Source of the DNA: Leptolyngbya iicbica LK
Lineage (GTDB): Bacteria; Cyanobacteriota; Cyanobacteriia; Phormidesmidales; Phormidesmidaceae
Assembly: GCF_004212215.1 (NCBI RefSeq)
Contig: NZ_QVFV01000005.1
Coordinates: forward strand, 1-64,000
DNA: 64,000 nucleotides
Reading direction: 5' to 3'
A program made the translations under genes and the position numbers. Below, piece after piece: positions 19,110 through 26,053 of the stretch (position 1 is its first letter; every line of letters starts with the position of its first letter). Under the pieces are notes generated by a model. The model did no database searches. It worked only from the letters and a program-made list of their open reading frames with translations, and was not told the DNA's origin.

Positions 19110-19928
19110 TTAAGCGAGGATGTTGAAGAGTAAAACCATCGCTCCCATGGCTAAAAGTGTTGATGAAGTGCCCAAAACTTCGGCCCGCACTGAAATTTCT
19201 TGGTGAGCAGGCTGCAGCCAAAAATCCAACACCCTAACGACAAAAGGCATAACTACGAATGTCAAAATGCTACTAGTGATCATCAAATTGACCCACATGG
19301 CACTCGCCATCGACCAATCTTCCATAATGCCGAAATACTCAAATATCCGATCTTGCACCATGATGACCGGATAAAGTGCTAGCACCACAGACAGAATTTG
19401 CTTCCACGCCGCAGGGCCAAGACTATCCATCTCAGTCCCAGATCGCCGAGAAAACCACCCTTCTAATCCTGTGGTGAAAGACTTAAATCGATAACTTTCA
19501 AAGATGTCACGCCCCTGTTGCAAGATTGCTTCTCGTTCTTTGGAAGCAAGCCACTGGTTAAGATGCTCCGGTTGATCAAAATGCACCACCCAATACCACT
19601 TGAGTACACCGTCTTTGCAGTTGAGGGGACGATGGCGGTCAACCCGGACAAACCCTGAAGAATCACGCGCACTCCGAATCAGTTGTGCATGCCACCCACG
19701 AAACGCCCAACTTTTTTGTTTGGGGACAATATACTCAACAACGACGCTGGAATATCGAATATTGTTGTGGTCTGGAAGGGCTTCGATGAGGCTGATCGAG
19801 GCTGATCGCGAAACAACAGCTGTGCGCCATAGCAAGCGTTTCAGTCCTGTCAAGACATTATTCGCTGTCAACCTCAATTCTTCTTTGGAAATATTCATAC
19901 CTGACCGATCGATCTTCTTTGTATACAT
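19110..19928 (-). CDS. Antibiotic-biosynthesis-monooxygenase (ABM)-like protein with C-terminal membrane helices
   Basis: 272 aa. Residues about 55-165 resemble a dimeric ferredoxin-like ABM domain (SVVVEYIVPKQKSWAFRGWH, then FVRVDRHRPL, WVVHFDQPEHLNQWLASKEREAIL). A linker EGWFSRRSGTEMD leads to three membrane helices (KQILSVVLALYPVIMV, AMWVNLMITSSILTFVVMPFVV, SSTLLAMGAMVLLFNIL). It is a paralogue of the 22120-22803 gene: FRAYRFKSFTTGLEGWFSRR-type linker and LYPVIM/LYPLIM are shared. Cyanobacterial ABM-plus-membrane proteins have no assigned function. The start codon overlaps a TGTATACA operator-like site (19920-19927). Confidence 0.72.
   Translation of the reverse strand: MYTKKIDRSGMNISKEELRLTANNVLTGLKRLLWRTAVVSRSASISLIEALPDHNNIRYSSVVVEYIVPKQKSWAFRGWHAQLIRSARDSSGFVRVDRHRPLNCKDGVLKWYWVVHFDQPEHLNQWLASKEREAILQQGRDIFESYRFKSFTTGLEGWFSRRSGTEMDSLGPAAWKQILSVVLALYPVIMVQDRIFEYFGIMEDWSMASAMWVNLMITSSILTFVVMPFVVRVLDFWLQPAHQEISVRAEVLGTSSTLLAMGAMVLLFNILA
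19920..19927. promoter_or_regulatory. GntR-type operator copy 1 (TGTATACA)
   Basis: TTTGTATACATT, one of four WWTGTATACAWT copies found only between 19.9 and 25.9 kb. It overlaps the start codon of the membrane ABM gene. A partial second half-site (GCATACAAA, 19932-19940) follows. Confidence 0.5.
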
Positions 19929-20094
19929 TCAGCATACAAACTTTAGACAGGGGAAGATTCGGTCTTAAGATATCCTCATTTTAGTGAGGGTATCTGCATG
20001 AGTGTATCTGAATGCAGCGACGACTGAACCAATCACGAGAGGACATCATCACTGGGTACCACTACGGCCTTGCTTCGCTCAATGTGAGAACGAG

Positions 20095-20343
20095 TCAGCG
20101 ATGAAAAACAATGGCTCTGAAAGCGAAAAAGCCGCCAATCAGAGTCAGGATAAAGAGGTTTTGCTTCAAGCTCTTTAATTGTGAAATGATTTGTTCGGCT
20201 TGGGCTGAAGTGATTCCTGAGGGCAGCTCGGTTGATTGGGGAGTCGACACTGATGACGCTGAGCGAGCCTTCTGCGCTGGCTCTTGAAGCACATCATGGT
20301 TGTCAGGAGTGCTGGCTGTATTGTTGGAGTCTGCTTGAGTCAT
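20095..20343 (-). CDS. Small single-pass membrane protein, hypothetical
   Basis: 82 aa from the ATG at 20343, which has AGGAG six bases upstream; an in-frame start at 20367 has none. Residues 1-45 are hydrophilic and Ser/Thr/Gln-rich. The segment SGITSAQAEQIISQLKSLKQN is an amphipathic helix, and NLFILTLIGGFFAFRAIVF near the C-terminus is one membrane helix. No family was recognised. It stands alone between the two ABM-type genes. Confidence 0.55.
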   Translation of the reverse strand: MTQADSNNTASTPDNHDVLQEPAQKARSASSVSTPQSTELPSGITSAQAEQIISQLKSLKQNLFILTLIGGFFAFRAIVFHR

Positions 20344-20582
20344 CGTTTCTCCTAGCTGATGTGACAAAGCTCGTTAGGGGGTGATTTGTGCCAAATGTTT
20401 GCGGTGTGTAGCGATCGCGGATAAGGAAACTAGAGTAATCGGTCACTTAGGTCAGGTATGAACTGAACCTAACACACAGCCCATCCACATTCGGCATCAA
20501 AGCGCTAAAACGCCTGCTGATTCAAGAATTTATTGTCGAATCAATATAGCTTATGTACCTTTTCTAAGGTGGCAACAAACAA

Positions 20583-20590
20583 TGTATACA
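20583..20590. promoter_or_regulatory. GntR-type operator copy 2 (TGTATACA)
   Basis: AATGTATACAAT in the divergent region between the 82-aa membrane protein (minus) and the secreted helical protein (plus). Same 12-base pattern as the sites at 19920, 24863 and 25879. Confidence 0.5.
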
Positions 20591-20608
20591 ATAACAATAT
20601 CGTCTGCA

Positions 20609-20656
20609 ATAATGTCATTGCATGGAGATGTTTCACTGGCAAGGCAATGACATTAT
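20609..20656. repeat. Perfect 13-bp inverted repeat
   Basis: ATAATGTCATTGC (20609-20621) and GCAATGACATTAT (20644-20656) are exact inverted copies separated by 22 bases. It starts 18 bases past the TGTATACA site. It could be a stem-loop in an untranslated RNA, the ends of a very small mobile element, or a two-site operator. Confidence 0.6.
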
Positions 20657-21157
20657 AAAGATGTAAGAGAGTTTTCGAGTCAGATGTTACGATGACCGAG
20701 CTAAATCAAGAGATTTGTTAGTCTGAAATCGACGGCATTCAGTGGGAGGAATTTACTGTATAGTCGTCCTATCCCTGAAATCTGGATTGATGACTCAGGT
20801 TTGGTACGCACGAGGTGTGTTCATATACTCTTTCCCATCTAAAGAAAGGTGCCAAAATTCATCTGGCCCGGTTTCTTATAAGGATCTAGGAGTGATGCTG
20901 CTAGTGCTGAGGTAAGGTCCAATACCAAAACTCGGTTTTGACTCTAGATGAGGTTTATTGTCACTGTTGATTTAGTCCTACTGCTGGGTTAATTCTAAAT
21001 TGTCTAGGTTGAGGATTCTTGCAGAGATTCAACAAGGCTTTATCAATTGTTGGTCTCTATTGCTTTGAATCCAATTACAGCTGAACCACAACTTTCAGGT
21101 TGACAGATGACTAGGCAACTTAGGTTTGAGTTATGTTTTCACCTTTCGGAGGTTTTT

Positions 21158-21805
21158 GTGCTGAAAATTAAGTCTCAATTTTCCAAACAACTTGTCCGCG
21201 TGGCGTTGATTAGTGTGTTAGTGCTTGGACTTGGATTGTTAGGTAATCCTTCACGTGCGTTGGCTTCTAGTAAGGTTGCTACTCCTGAAGCGTTAAATTT
21301 AGCAATCAACGAAGCGGCTCAAGAGTTTGTTGAGTCTATCTTGGATGACTACGGCGATATTTTGGAGAGCTCTTTTGATACAGCTTACGATCCCTTTAAG
21401 ACGGCAGTAAAAAGCCTCTCTAAACAAATTAGCAAGGCTGAAAAATCGGCTCAGAAGGCAGGGGAAGAGGCAACAACACCTACGTTAATGATTCCAGAGG
21501 GGGCGTTTCAATCAGCGGTTGATGCTTTCTCAACTTTGCAAGAAACTACTGCCGGATTTAAGGCTCAGTTAGAGTCGGCCCCTGAAGTAGTTCAAGCTCT
21601 GATTGACGAGCAAGTTGGCGCTAAAATGGATGCGCTTGATCAGGCGATCGCAGAAGTTTCAACTGTTGTCGATCAGCTTGCGGCAGATGTTGCCGGTTTA
21701 GATGCGGCTGATCCCTCGGCAACGGCTACTTTCAATGAGCATGCAACTGCGTTGACCCAGTCAATCCAGGCTGTGGATTTGGCGATTGATGGGTTTGATA
21801 GCTAG
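21158..21805 (+). CDS. Secreted helical protein, hypothetical
   Basis: 215 aa from a GTG at 21158, chosen because GGAGG lies five bases upstream and a signal peptide follows at once (KLVRVALISVLVLGLGLLG then cleavage near SRALAS). A longer frame from 21107 lacks such a site. The mature part is rich in Ala, Glu, Asp and Ser and almost all helical (FVESILDDYGDIL; AVKSLSKQISKAEKSAQKAGEEA; EQVGAKMDALDQAIAEVSTVVDQLAADVAGLDAADP region), which suggests a coiled-coil periplasmic or extracellular protein. No enzyme motif or family was recognised. It ends in a strong terminator. Confidence 0.72.
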   Translation: MLKIKSQFSKQLVRVALISVLVLGLGLLGNPSRALASSKVATPEALNLAINEAAQEFVESILDDYGDILESSFDTAYDPFKTAVKSLSKQISKAEKSAQKAGEEATTPTLMIPEGAFQSAVDAFSTLQETTAGFKAQLESAPEVVQALIDEQVGAKMDALDQAIAEVSTVVDQLAADVAGLDAADPSATATFNEHATALTQSIQAVDLAIDGFDS

Positions 21806-21836
21806 GTTTGCAAAGCTTTGATAAATAGACTTGAGG

Positions 21837-21868
21837 ATGTGGCTTGGATTACAGGCCACATTTTTTTA
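21837..21868 (+). terminator. Rho-independent terminator
   Basis: Stem ATGTGGC (21837-21843) with GCCACAT (21855-21861), followed by TTTTTTT. It closes the transcript of the secreted helical protein and overlaps the end of the convergent small membrane gene. Confidence 0.85.
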
Positions 21869-22108
21869 GACTATTTGTTGAAATAAGTGAACGATCTCCT
21901 CGGGTAAATGGCTGATTTCTAACCAGAGTTGTCGAGGGCTAATATTAAACACAAACTGCAACAAGAGCACGATCGCGACGATCGCTAAAATCGTCTTTGC
22001 TTCTTTATTCAACAGCCGGAACATTAACCGGGAAATTAATAGAACAATTGCGATCTCTCCTGTGAGAGTAACCGTTTGCGCATCAATAGCTTGGGCGATC
22101 ATATCCAT
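21866..22108 (-). CDS. Small two-helix membrane protein
   Basis: 80 aa, starting at the ATG at 22108 (MDMIAQAIDAQ), nine bases after GAAGG. The longer frame back to 22411 runs antisense-like through the ABM gene and is not credible. Two hydrophobic segments (GEIAIVLLISRLMFRLL and AKTILAIVAIVLLLQFVF) are followed by an amphipathic tail (LWLEISHLPEEIVHLFQQIV). It begins 11 bases after the stop of the ABM-type membrane gene and is surely co-transcribed with it. No function is known; it could be a partner subunit. Confidence 0.6.
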   Translation of the reverse strand: MDMIAQAIDAQTVTLTGEIAIVLLISRLMFRLLNKEAKTILAIVAIVLLLQFVFNISPRQLWLEISHLPEEIVHLFQQIV

Positions 22109-22119
22109 CAACAAAACCT

Positions 22120-22803
22120 TCAAACCTCTTGAAACACCAACATCATGGTGAGTAATCCAGCGCAGATGATACCTAAACCCGTTAAATCGACCGAGAAGGT
22201 CGATTGACGATAGGCTGGATAAAGCCAAAAACTCATCATTCGCGTAATGAACGGCATGACACCAATTGAGAGCAAAGACGAAGTTGCTAAAGTTGCCAAA
22301 AGTGTCACTGCCGCAGGGGACCAGTTGCTCAAAAATGACTCCGGCCAGAATGCCAGTCTTAGCATGATTAAGGGATACAGTCCCAGCACGACGGCTAAAA
22401 TCTGTTTCCACACGGGTGGGCCGAGATGACTTTTCTCACCACTAGATGCTCGCCGAGAAAACCATCCTTCTAGACCTGTAGTAAAAGACTTAAATCGATA
22501 AGCCCGAAATACTTTTTGCCCTTGCTCAGTTAAGTGCTTGCGCTCTTTGGAATCGACCCAGTCTTGTAAATTTTCAGGGGAGTCAAAATGGATAATAGTG
22601 TATCGCTTGACAACATCATTTTCACAGACTAACGAAGGACATTGATCTAATCGGATGAAGCCAGGTTGGCGACTCGCTAATCTCTGTAACTCCCATTGCC
22701 AACGGTCAAATGCAGCTATCGCTGAGTTGGGAACTATATGCTCAACCACCAAACTGCTGTAAAAAACATGGCTGTCTGGATGATTTTTTGCTGTACTTGA
22801 CAC
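22120..22803 (-). CDS. ABM-like protein with C-terminal membrane helices (second copy)
   Basis: 227 aa, paralogue of the 19110-19928 gene. The ABM-like domain covers residues about 12-120 (VFYSSLVVEHIVPNSAIAAF, GFIRLDQCPSLV, TIIHFDSPENLQDWVDSKER), then the conserved linker RFKSFTTGLEGWFSRR, then three membrane helices (KQILAVVLGLYPLIML, AAVTLLATLATSSLLSIGVMPFI, GLGIICAGLLTMMLVF). It lacks the first 40 residues of the other copy. It forms a two-gene unit with the small membrane protein downstream. Confidence 0.72.
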   Translation of the reverse strand: MSSTAKNHPDSHVFYSSLVVEHIVPNSAIAAFDRWQWELQRLASRQPGFIRLDQCPSLVCENDVVKRYTIIHFDSPENLQDWVDSKERKHLTEQGQKVFRAYRFKSFTTGLEGWFSRRASSGEKSHLGPPVWKQILAVVLGLYPLIMLRLAFWPESFLSNWSPAAVTLLATLATSSLLSIGVMPFITRMMSFWLYPAYRQSTFSVDLTGLGIICAGLLTMMLVFQEV

Positions 22804-23029
22804 GCGATGACCTCATAATTTGAATGACTCTCGCTCTCAGACTCAAGCTCTGGTGATCAGAAAAGTGCGTGGGCAAATGTTTGAGAGCAATCGCTATTTC
22901 TGGATGCCGATTAGACCTCGCCTGCTAGATTTGACAGAACAGCCAGGGAGAATCAAATAGAAAATCCTTGGCTAAAGCAAGATAATTCAGAAGCGGATGA
23001 AGGAATGGGCAAACTTCTGCAGGACGATA

Positions 23030-23653
23030 TTAGTCATCGCTCCCTGTGATGTTCTCCATTTCCGCTTCTGCTTGTTCCATTCCGGCTTTGATCTTGTCCA
23101 TAATCTCTTCTGACGAGGGCATGAATTTATCTCTCATTTCAACGCCGGTTTTGATCTTGTCCTTGACGGCTTCGGGAACTGATGCCCCTTCGGGAATCTT
23201 GGACTCAATTTTGTCAATGATTTCTTCGGAAGAGGGCATAAAAACCTCTTTCTTCTTCAGAAAAAGCTCTTTCTTCTCCATCGCTGACAGGGTTGAAAAG
23301 GCGTCTCTTTGAGGGATTGTGTTGATCACGGACTTGATTTCTCGCTTCTGTTCAGGCGTTAACATGAGCGATCGAAAAGTCTTACGAAAGCTCTCGCCTT
23401 CCAACATATTGGCCTCAAACATTTCCTGCTGCAGGGGCGTCAAGATTTCCACAAGCTGAGGTATGACATCTGATTTGAGCTGCTTTAAGCTTTGCGTCTC
23501 ATTGACTGACGATGAATGGCCAAACAAGCTAAATCCCAAAGTCGTACTCATCGGAGCAATGCTACTGGCATGAACTGGACTAAGCGCTCCGAACGCAGCA
23601 CTTAGGATCAATAAGCCAGACAAAATTGAGACTAAAAAGCGGTTGAGTTTCAT
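23030..23653 (-). CDS. Secreted LTxxQ-motif protein (Spy/CpxP-like), hypothetical
   Basis: 207 aa with a clear signal peptide (FLVSILSGLLILSAAFGAL, cleavage near VHASS). The mature part is helical and charged and has two L-T-P-x-Q boxes (ILTPLQQEMFE near residue 75; LMLTPEQKREIKSVI near 97), as in Spy/CpxP periplasmic chaperones. The C-terminal third holds a repeated block: F-M-P-S-S-E-E-I-(I/M)-D-K-I at about 137-148 and again at about 176-187. An extracytoplasmic stress or chaperone-like role is inferred from the motif only. It lies just downstream of a DUF1275 membrane gene on the same strand. Confidence 0.68.
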   Translation of the reverse strand: MKLNRFLVSILSGLLILSAAFGALSPVHASSIAPMSTTLGFSLFGHSSSVNETQSLKQLKSDVIPQLVEILTPLQQEMFEANMLEGESFRKTFRSLMLTPEQKREIKSVINTIPQRDAFSTLSAMEKKELFLKKKEVFMPSSEEIIDKIESKIPEGASVPEAVKDKIKTGVEMRDKFMPSSEEIMDKIKAGMEQAEAEMENITGSDD

Positions 23654-23694
23654 GGTGTTTGGTTTACCCTTTCACGCAATGGCAAAAAACTGTT

Positions 23695-24486
23695 TTACGA
23701 CGCTGACGGCTGAGTATAGTGGTGAACATAAGCCGCGATCGCTAATACTGAGATGATGATGGTTGGAAAAACCAGTGTCCACCATGACTCTGAGACAAAG
23801 ATTAAAAATGCAGCGGCTACCCCACCTATAGCAAAACCAATAATTACTGGAAGATAGCGACTAATGCGCTCCCAAGACTCGGCAGCCTCCTGTTTAGCCA
23901 CTTCTCCGGAGTCAAATTTAGCTCCGATAAGCTGTACTAAATCGATGGTCAGCTGGGTCGTATTTCCCGTCATAACGGTAGTCGGAATATAGCTTTTGAA
24001 TACTCGTGCCTCCTTCATCAACGTATTCTGAATGGCCATAGCCACAACCCCCGACATGCCGATAGGAAAGATGTATTCTTCCTGAACATCTAGAATCAAA
24101 GCAGGTGTAAGGGTGGCGCTGATAATTAGAAAAATCGTAAGGGCAACTGCTTCTGCCGTGAGCAATACGGCAAAGACTGGCCATTGGCGACGACGAGCAA
24201 ACCTAGCTAATAGTGAAGTTAAAGCGACTGACAACATAAATACAGGAATCATCAACAGGCGCGTGAGGGTCGATTCTTCTTCTTGATCGACGAAGGAAGC
24301 GCCTGCCAGAGCAATGTTTCCGGTGACGTGAGCCGTAAAAATGCCAAATAGGATAATGAAAGCTGACGTATCGATGAAGCCAGCGACTAAACTCAGCAAA
24401 AATCCTGCAGGGCGATCGCCCACCAGATAACCACTGATGCTAAAGATCCTGTGGGGCTTTGAAATTGACGTCATTTCGCCAGTCAA
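23695..24486 (-). CDS. YoaK/DUF1275 family membrane protein
   Basis: 263 aa with six to seven membrane helices. The family pattern is clear: AGFIDTSAFIILFGIFTAHVTGN (residues about 35-57), then SGVVAMAIQNTLMKE, and a conserved TTVMTGNTTQLTIDL (about 168-182). YoaK-like proteins are widespread and of unknown transport function. The start at 24486 is TTG, about ten bases after TAGGAG; an ATG at 24474 is the alternative. A GTA-N8-TAC box lies at 24760, with a TAGATT hexamer 24 bases away in this direction. The gene is divergent from gntR. Confidence 0.85.
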   Translation of the reverse strand: MTGEMTSISKPHRIFSISGYLVGDRPAGFLLSLVAGFIDTSAFIILFGIFTAHVTGNIALAGASFVDQEEESTLTRLLMIPVFMLSVALTSLLARFARRRQWPVFAVLLTAEAVALTIFLIISATLTPALILDVQEEYIFPIGMSGVVAMAIQNTLMKEARVFKSYIPTTVMTGNTTQLTIDLVQLIGAKFDSGEVAKQEAAESWERISRYLPVIIGFAIGGVAAAFLIFVSESWWTLVFPTIIISVLAIAAYVHHYTQPSAS

Positions 24487-24759
24487 AAATTCAGTTCTCC
24501 TATCAATCTTGGGGCTGCGATGACAGCGGGTGCAGGGCCACGGTTATCGAGCTAACTCGATCTGCCAGACAGTTGCATTTGTATTTAAGCTACTAACTAA
24601 AAAGCGGTGTTTACCAAAAAGTCGAGCAGTTGAATGTTAATCAAAATTCAACATTCAGCCATGCAAATGCGATTAACATACCTTTCTTGCCCTGATTGGC
24701 TAGAACAGCGGCATAGCCATATCTATATGAATCTAATCTCAACTAATCCAGTGAAATCT

Positions 24760-24773
24760 GTACCTAAAACTAC
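24760..24773. promoter_or_regulatory. NtcA-like box (GTA-N8-TAC)
   Basis: GTACCTAAAACTAC. Read to the left (minus strand) a TAN3T hexamer TAGATT occurs 24 bases away, which could serve the DUF1275 gene. To the right no -10 is found at 22 bases. Such boxes occur by chance about once in 4 kb, so this is only suggestive. Confidence 0.35.
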
Positions 24774-24862
24774 AAATTAAGCTGCAAACTCCCTCACAGG
24801 CACCGAACATTTCCCAAGGCTGAGCAGCATTCTTAGCTCCATTAATGTCAATGCATACCAAT

Positions 24863-24870
24863 TGTATACA
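24863..24870. promoter_or_regulatory. GntR-type operator copy 3, upstream of gntR
   Basis: ATTGTATACATT, 46 bases before the gntR ATG. It matches the general FadR/FCD-type operator T-x-G-T-x2-A-C-x-A. The position suggests autoregulation. Confidence 0.6.
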
Positions 24871-24915
24871 TTGAATTAGCACTGTGAATTCAGATTTTCT
24901 ACTTTACAATGTTAT

Positions 24916-25635
24916 ATGCCGCTGACTTTTGCGACAGATTTTATGGGCAAGCTTTTTAGCAAGATTTATTGGGCACTGCGGCAAGAGATTTTGTCCGGCC
25001 AACTCTCCCCTGGGGAAAATTTGATCGAACAAGGGTTAGCCGATCGCTTTGCGGTGAGTCGCACTCCCATTCGGGAAGCTGTTCGCCAGCTGCAGCAGGA
25101 AGGGTTGATCGATGCTGATCCGCGTGGCGGCATTCGAGTGGCGGTGATTACAGTGGCAGATGCCATTCATCTATACGACTGTCGCCTGGGGTTAGAGCAA
25201 GTGGCGGCCATGGGGGCCTGCGAAAACGCGACCCCGCAGCAGTTGGATGAATTGCAGCGCTGTTTGCTAGAGGCACAGTTCTCTAATCTCCCTCAAGCTG
25301 AAGCGTCAGCGGCGGAATTAGAAAACCGCTTACAGATTGATCGCAGCTTTCATTGCCTGATTGCAGAAAGTTCAGGTAATCCCTGGCTGACTCAACTGCT
25401 CAGCCAAATTTTGAACAAAATGTCACTTCTAGGTAGCCGTGTCACCCATCACAATCCAGCCGCGTTAGAGATTTGGGCCGAGCACGAGCGAGTAGTTGAA
25501 GCAATTTTGGAGCGAGATGCTTCAGCGGCTTCGATCGCCATGCGTGACCACTTAGTGGCGAGTAAGGCACGCGTTGTTCAAGAACTCCAGGGATTACAGT
25601 CTAACGTTGCTTTAAACAGTCTCAAGATTATCTGA
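24916..25635 (+). CDS. GntR family regulator, FCD (FadR) subfamily
   Basis: 239 aa. N-terminal winged helix: ALRQEILSGQLSPGENLIEQGLADRFAVSRTPIREAVRQLQQEGLI reads as a standard GntR domain (residues about 20-66), with SRTPIREA the recognition helix start. The C-terminal FCD domain is all-helical, with DRSFHCLIAES (about 146-156) and HERVVEAILERDASAASIAMRDHL carrying the metal-binding His and Asp. Ligands of this subfamily are small organic acids, sugars or nucleobase breakdown products. TGTATACA sites occur upstream of itself and of the NCS2 permease, so the permease substrate or a product is the likely effector. The regulatory link is inference. Confidence 0.93.
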   Translation: MPLTFATDFMGKLFSKIYWALRQEILSGQLSPGENLIEQGLADRFAVSRTPIREAVRQLQQEGLIDADPRGGIRVAVITVADAIHLYDCRLGLEQVAAMGACENATPQQLDELQRCLLEAQFSNLPQAEASAAELENRLQIDRSFHCLIAESSGNPWLTQLLSQILNKMSLLGSRVTHHNPAALEIWAEHERVVEAILERDASAASIAMRDHLVASKARVVQELQGLQSNVALNSLKII

Positions 25636-25837
25636 CGTTAACGATATGTCATCCCTCAATCGGTTTGCTCCCCAGGTTTTAAAAAGGAGTCACACAACTC
25701 TGGGCTACGTGAAATGCGAGACAATTCTTAATTAATTTGGAGATTTGAGAGAGTTACTTAGGTTTTAGTGTTTTGCATTTAGATGTCGATCGCGGATATC
25801 TCAATGCATTGCTTCTTTGTTAGTAAATTGAGAATGT

Positions 25838-25879
25838 GTAACGTTAAATACCGATTCGCTAAGGACTTTATTTTAGTTT
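25838..25879 (+). promoter_or_regulatory. Canonical NtcA-type class II promoter
   Basis: GTAACGTTAAATAC (25838-25851) is a perfect GTA-N8-TAC. Exactly 22 bases later comes TAGTTT (25874-25879), a perfect TAN3T -10. This is the textbook layout of NtcA-activated nitrogen-control promoters in cyanobacteria. It faces the NCS2 permease gene. Confidence 0.78.
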
Positions 25880-25887
25880 GTATACAA
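25878..25887. promoter_or_regulatory. GntR-type operator copy 4 on the permease promoter
   Basis: TTGTATACAA, a perfect 10-base palindrome. It overlaps the last two bases of the -10 hexamer and the predicted transcription start, the ideal place for repression. Confidence 0.68.
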
Positions 25888-26053
25888 TCTTGGTCGCCTT
25901 AGCTAAAAACACTTTCAGAGATTCTTATTGACTTTGTTTTGGTGGAATTTGTCTGCGTGAGAGTGGTTGTTTAGCCTCAGGCCATCGTGGGCGTTGAGCC
26001 ACATTTGTTGTTAGCTACGCACCTTAAATTTAGATTTTGGAAAAGTTTGGCTT

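Larger units (their letters stand above)
20368..21157. other. Long AT-rich intergenic region with repeats
   Basis: 790 bases between a minus-strand and a plus-strand gene. It contains the operator-like TGTATACA (20583-20590), a perfect 13-bp inverted repeat (20609-20656) and an isolated GTA-N8-TAC (20912-20925) without a good -10. The ribosome binding site of the following gene, GGAGG, is at 21148-21152. No coding potential was seen. Confidence 0.55.
24487..24915. other. Divergent regulatory region DUF1275 gene - gntR
   Basis: 429 bases, AT-rich, no gene. It holds a perfect GTA-N8-TAC box (24760-24773) and the TGTATACA operator copy 3 (24863-24870), the latter 46 bases ahead of the gntR start codon. 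Confidence 0.6.
25636..26053. other. Leader/promoter region of the NCS2 permease
   Basis: 418 bases. It holds a canonical NtcA class II promoter (25838-25879) overlapped by the GntR operator copy 4 (25878-25887), leaving a 5' leader of about 165 bases before the permease ATG. No gene. Confidence 0.65.

Noticed and set aside
20912-20925. Perfect GTA-N8-TAC ahead of the secreted helical protein
   Set aside because: No TAN3T hexamer at 20-24 bases in the gene direction; about 16 such boxes are expected by chance in 64 kb.
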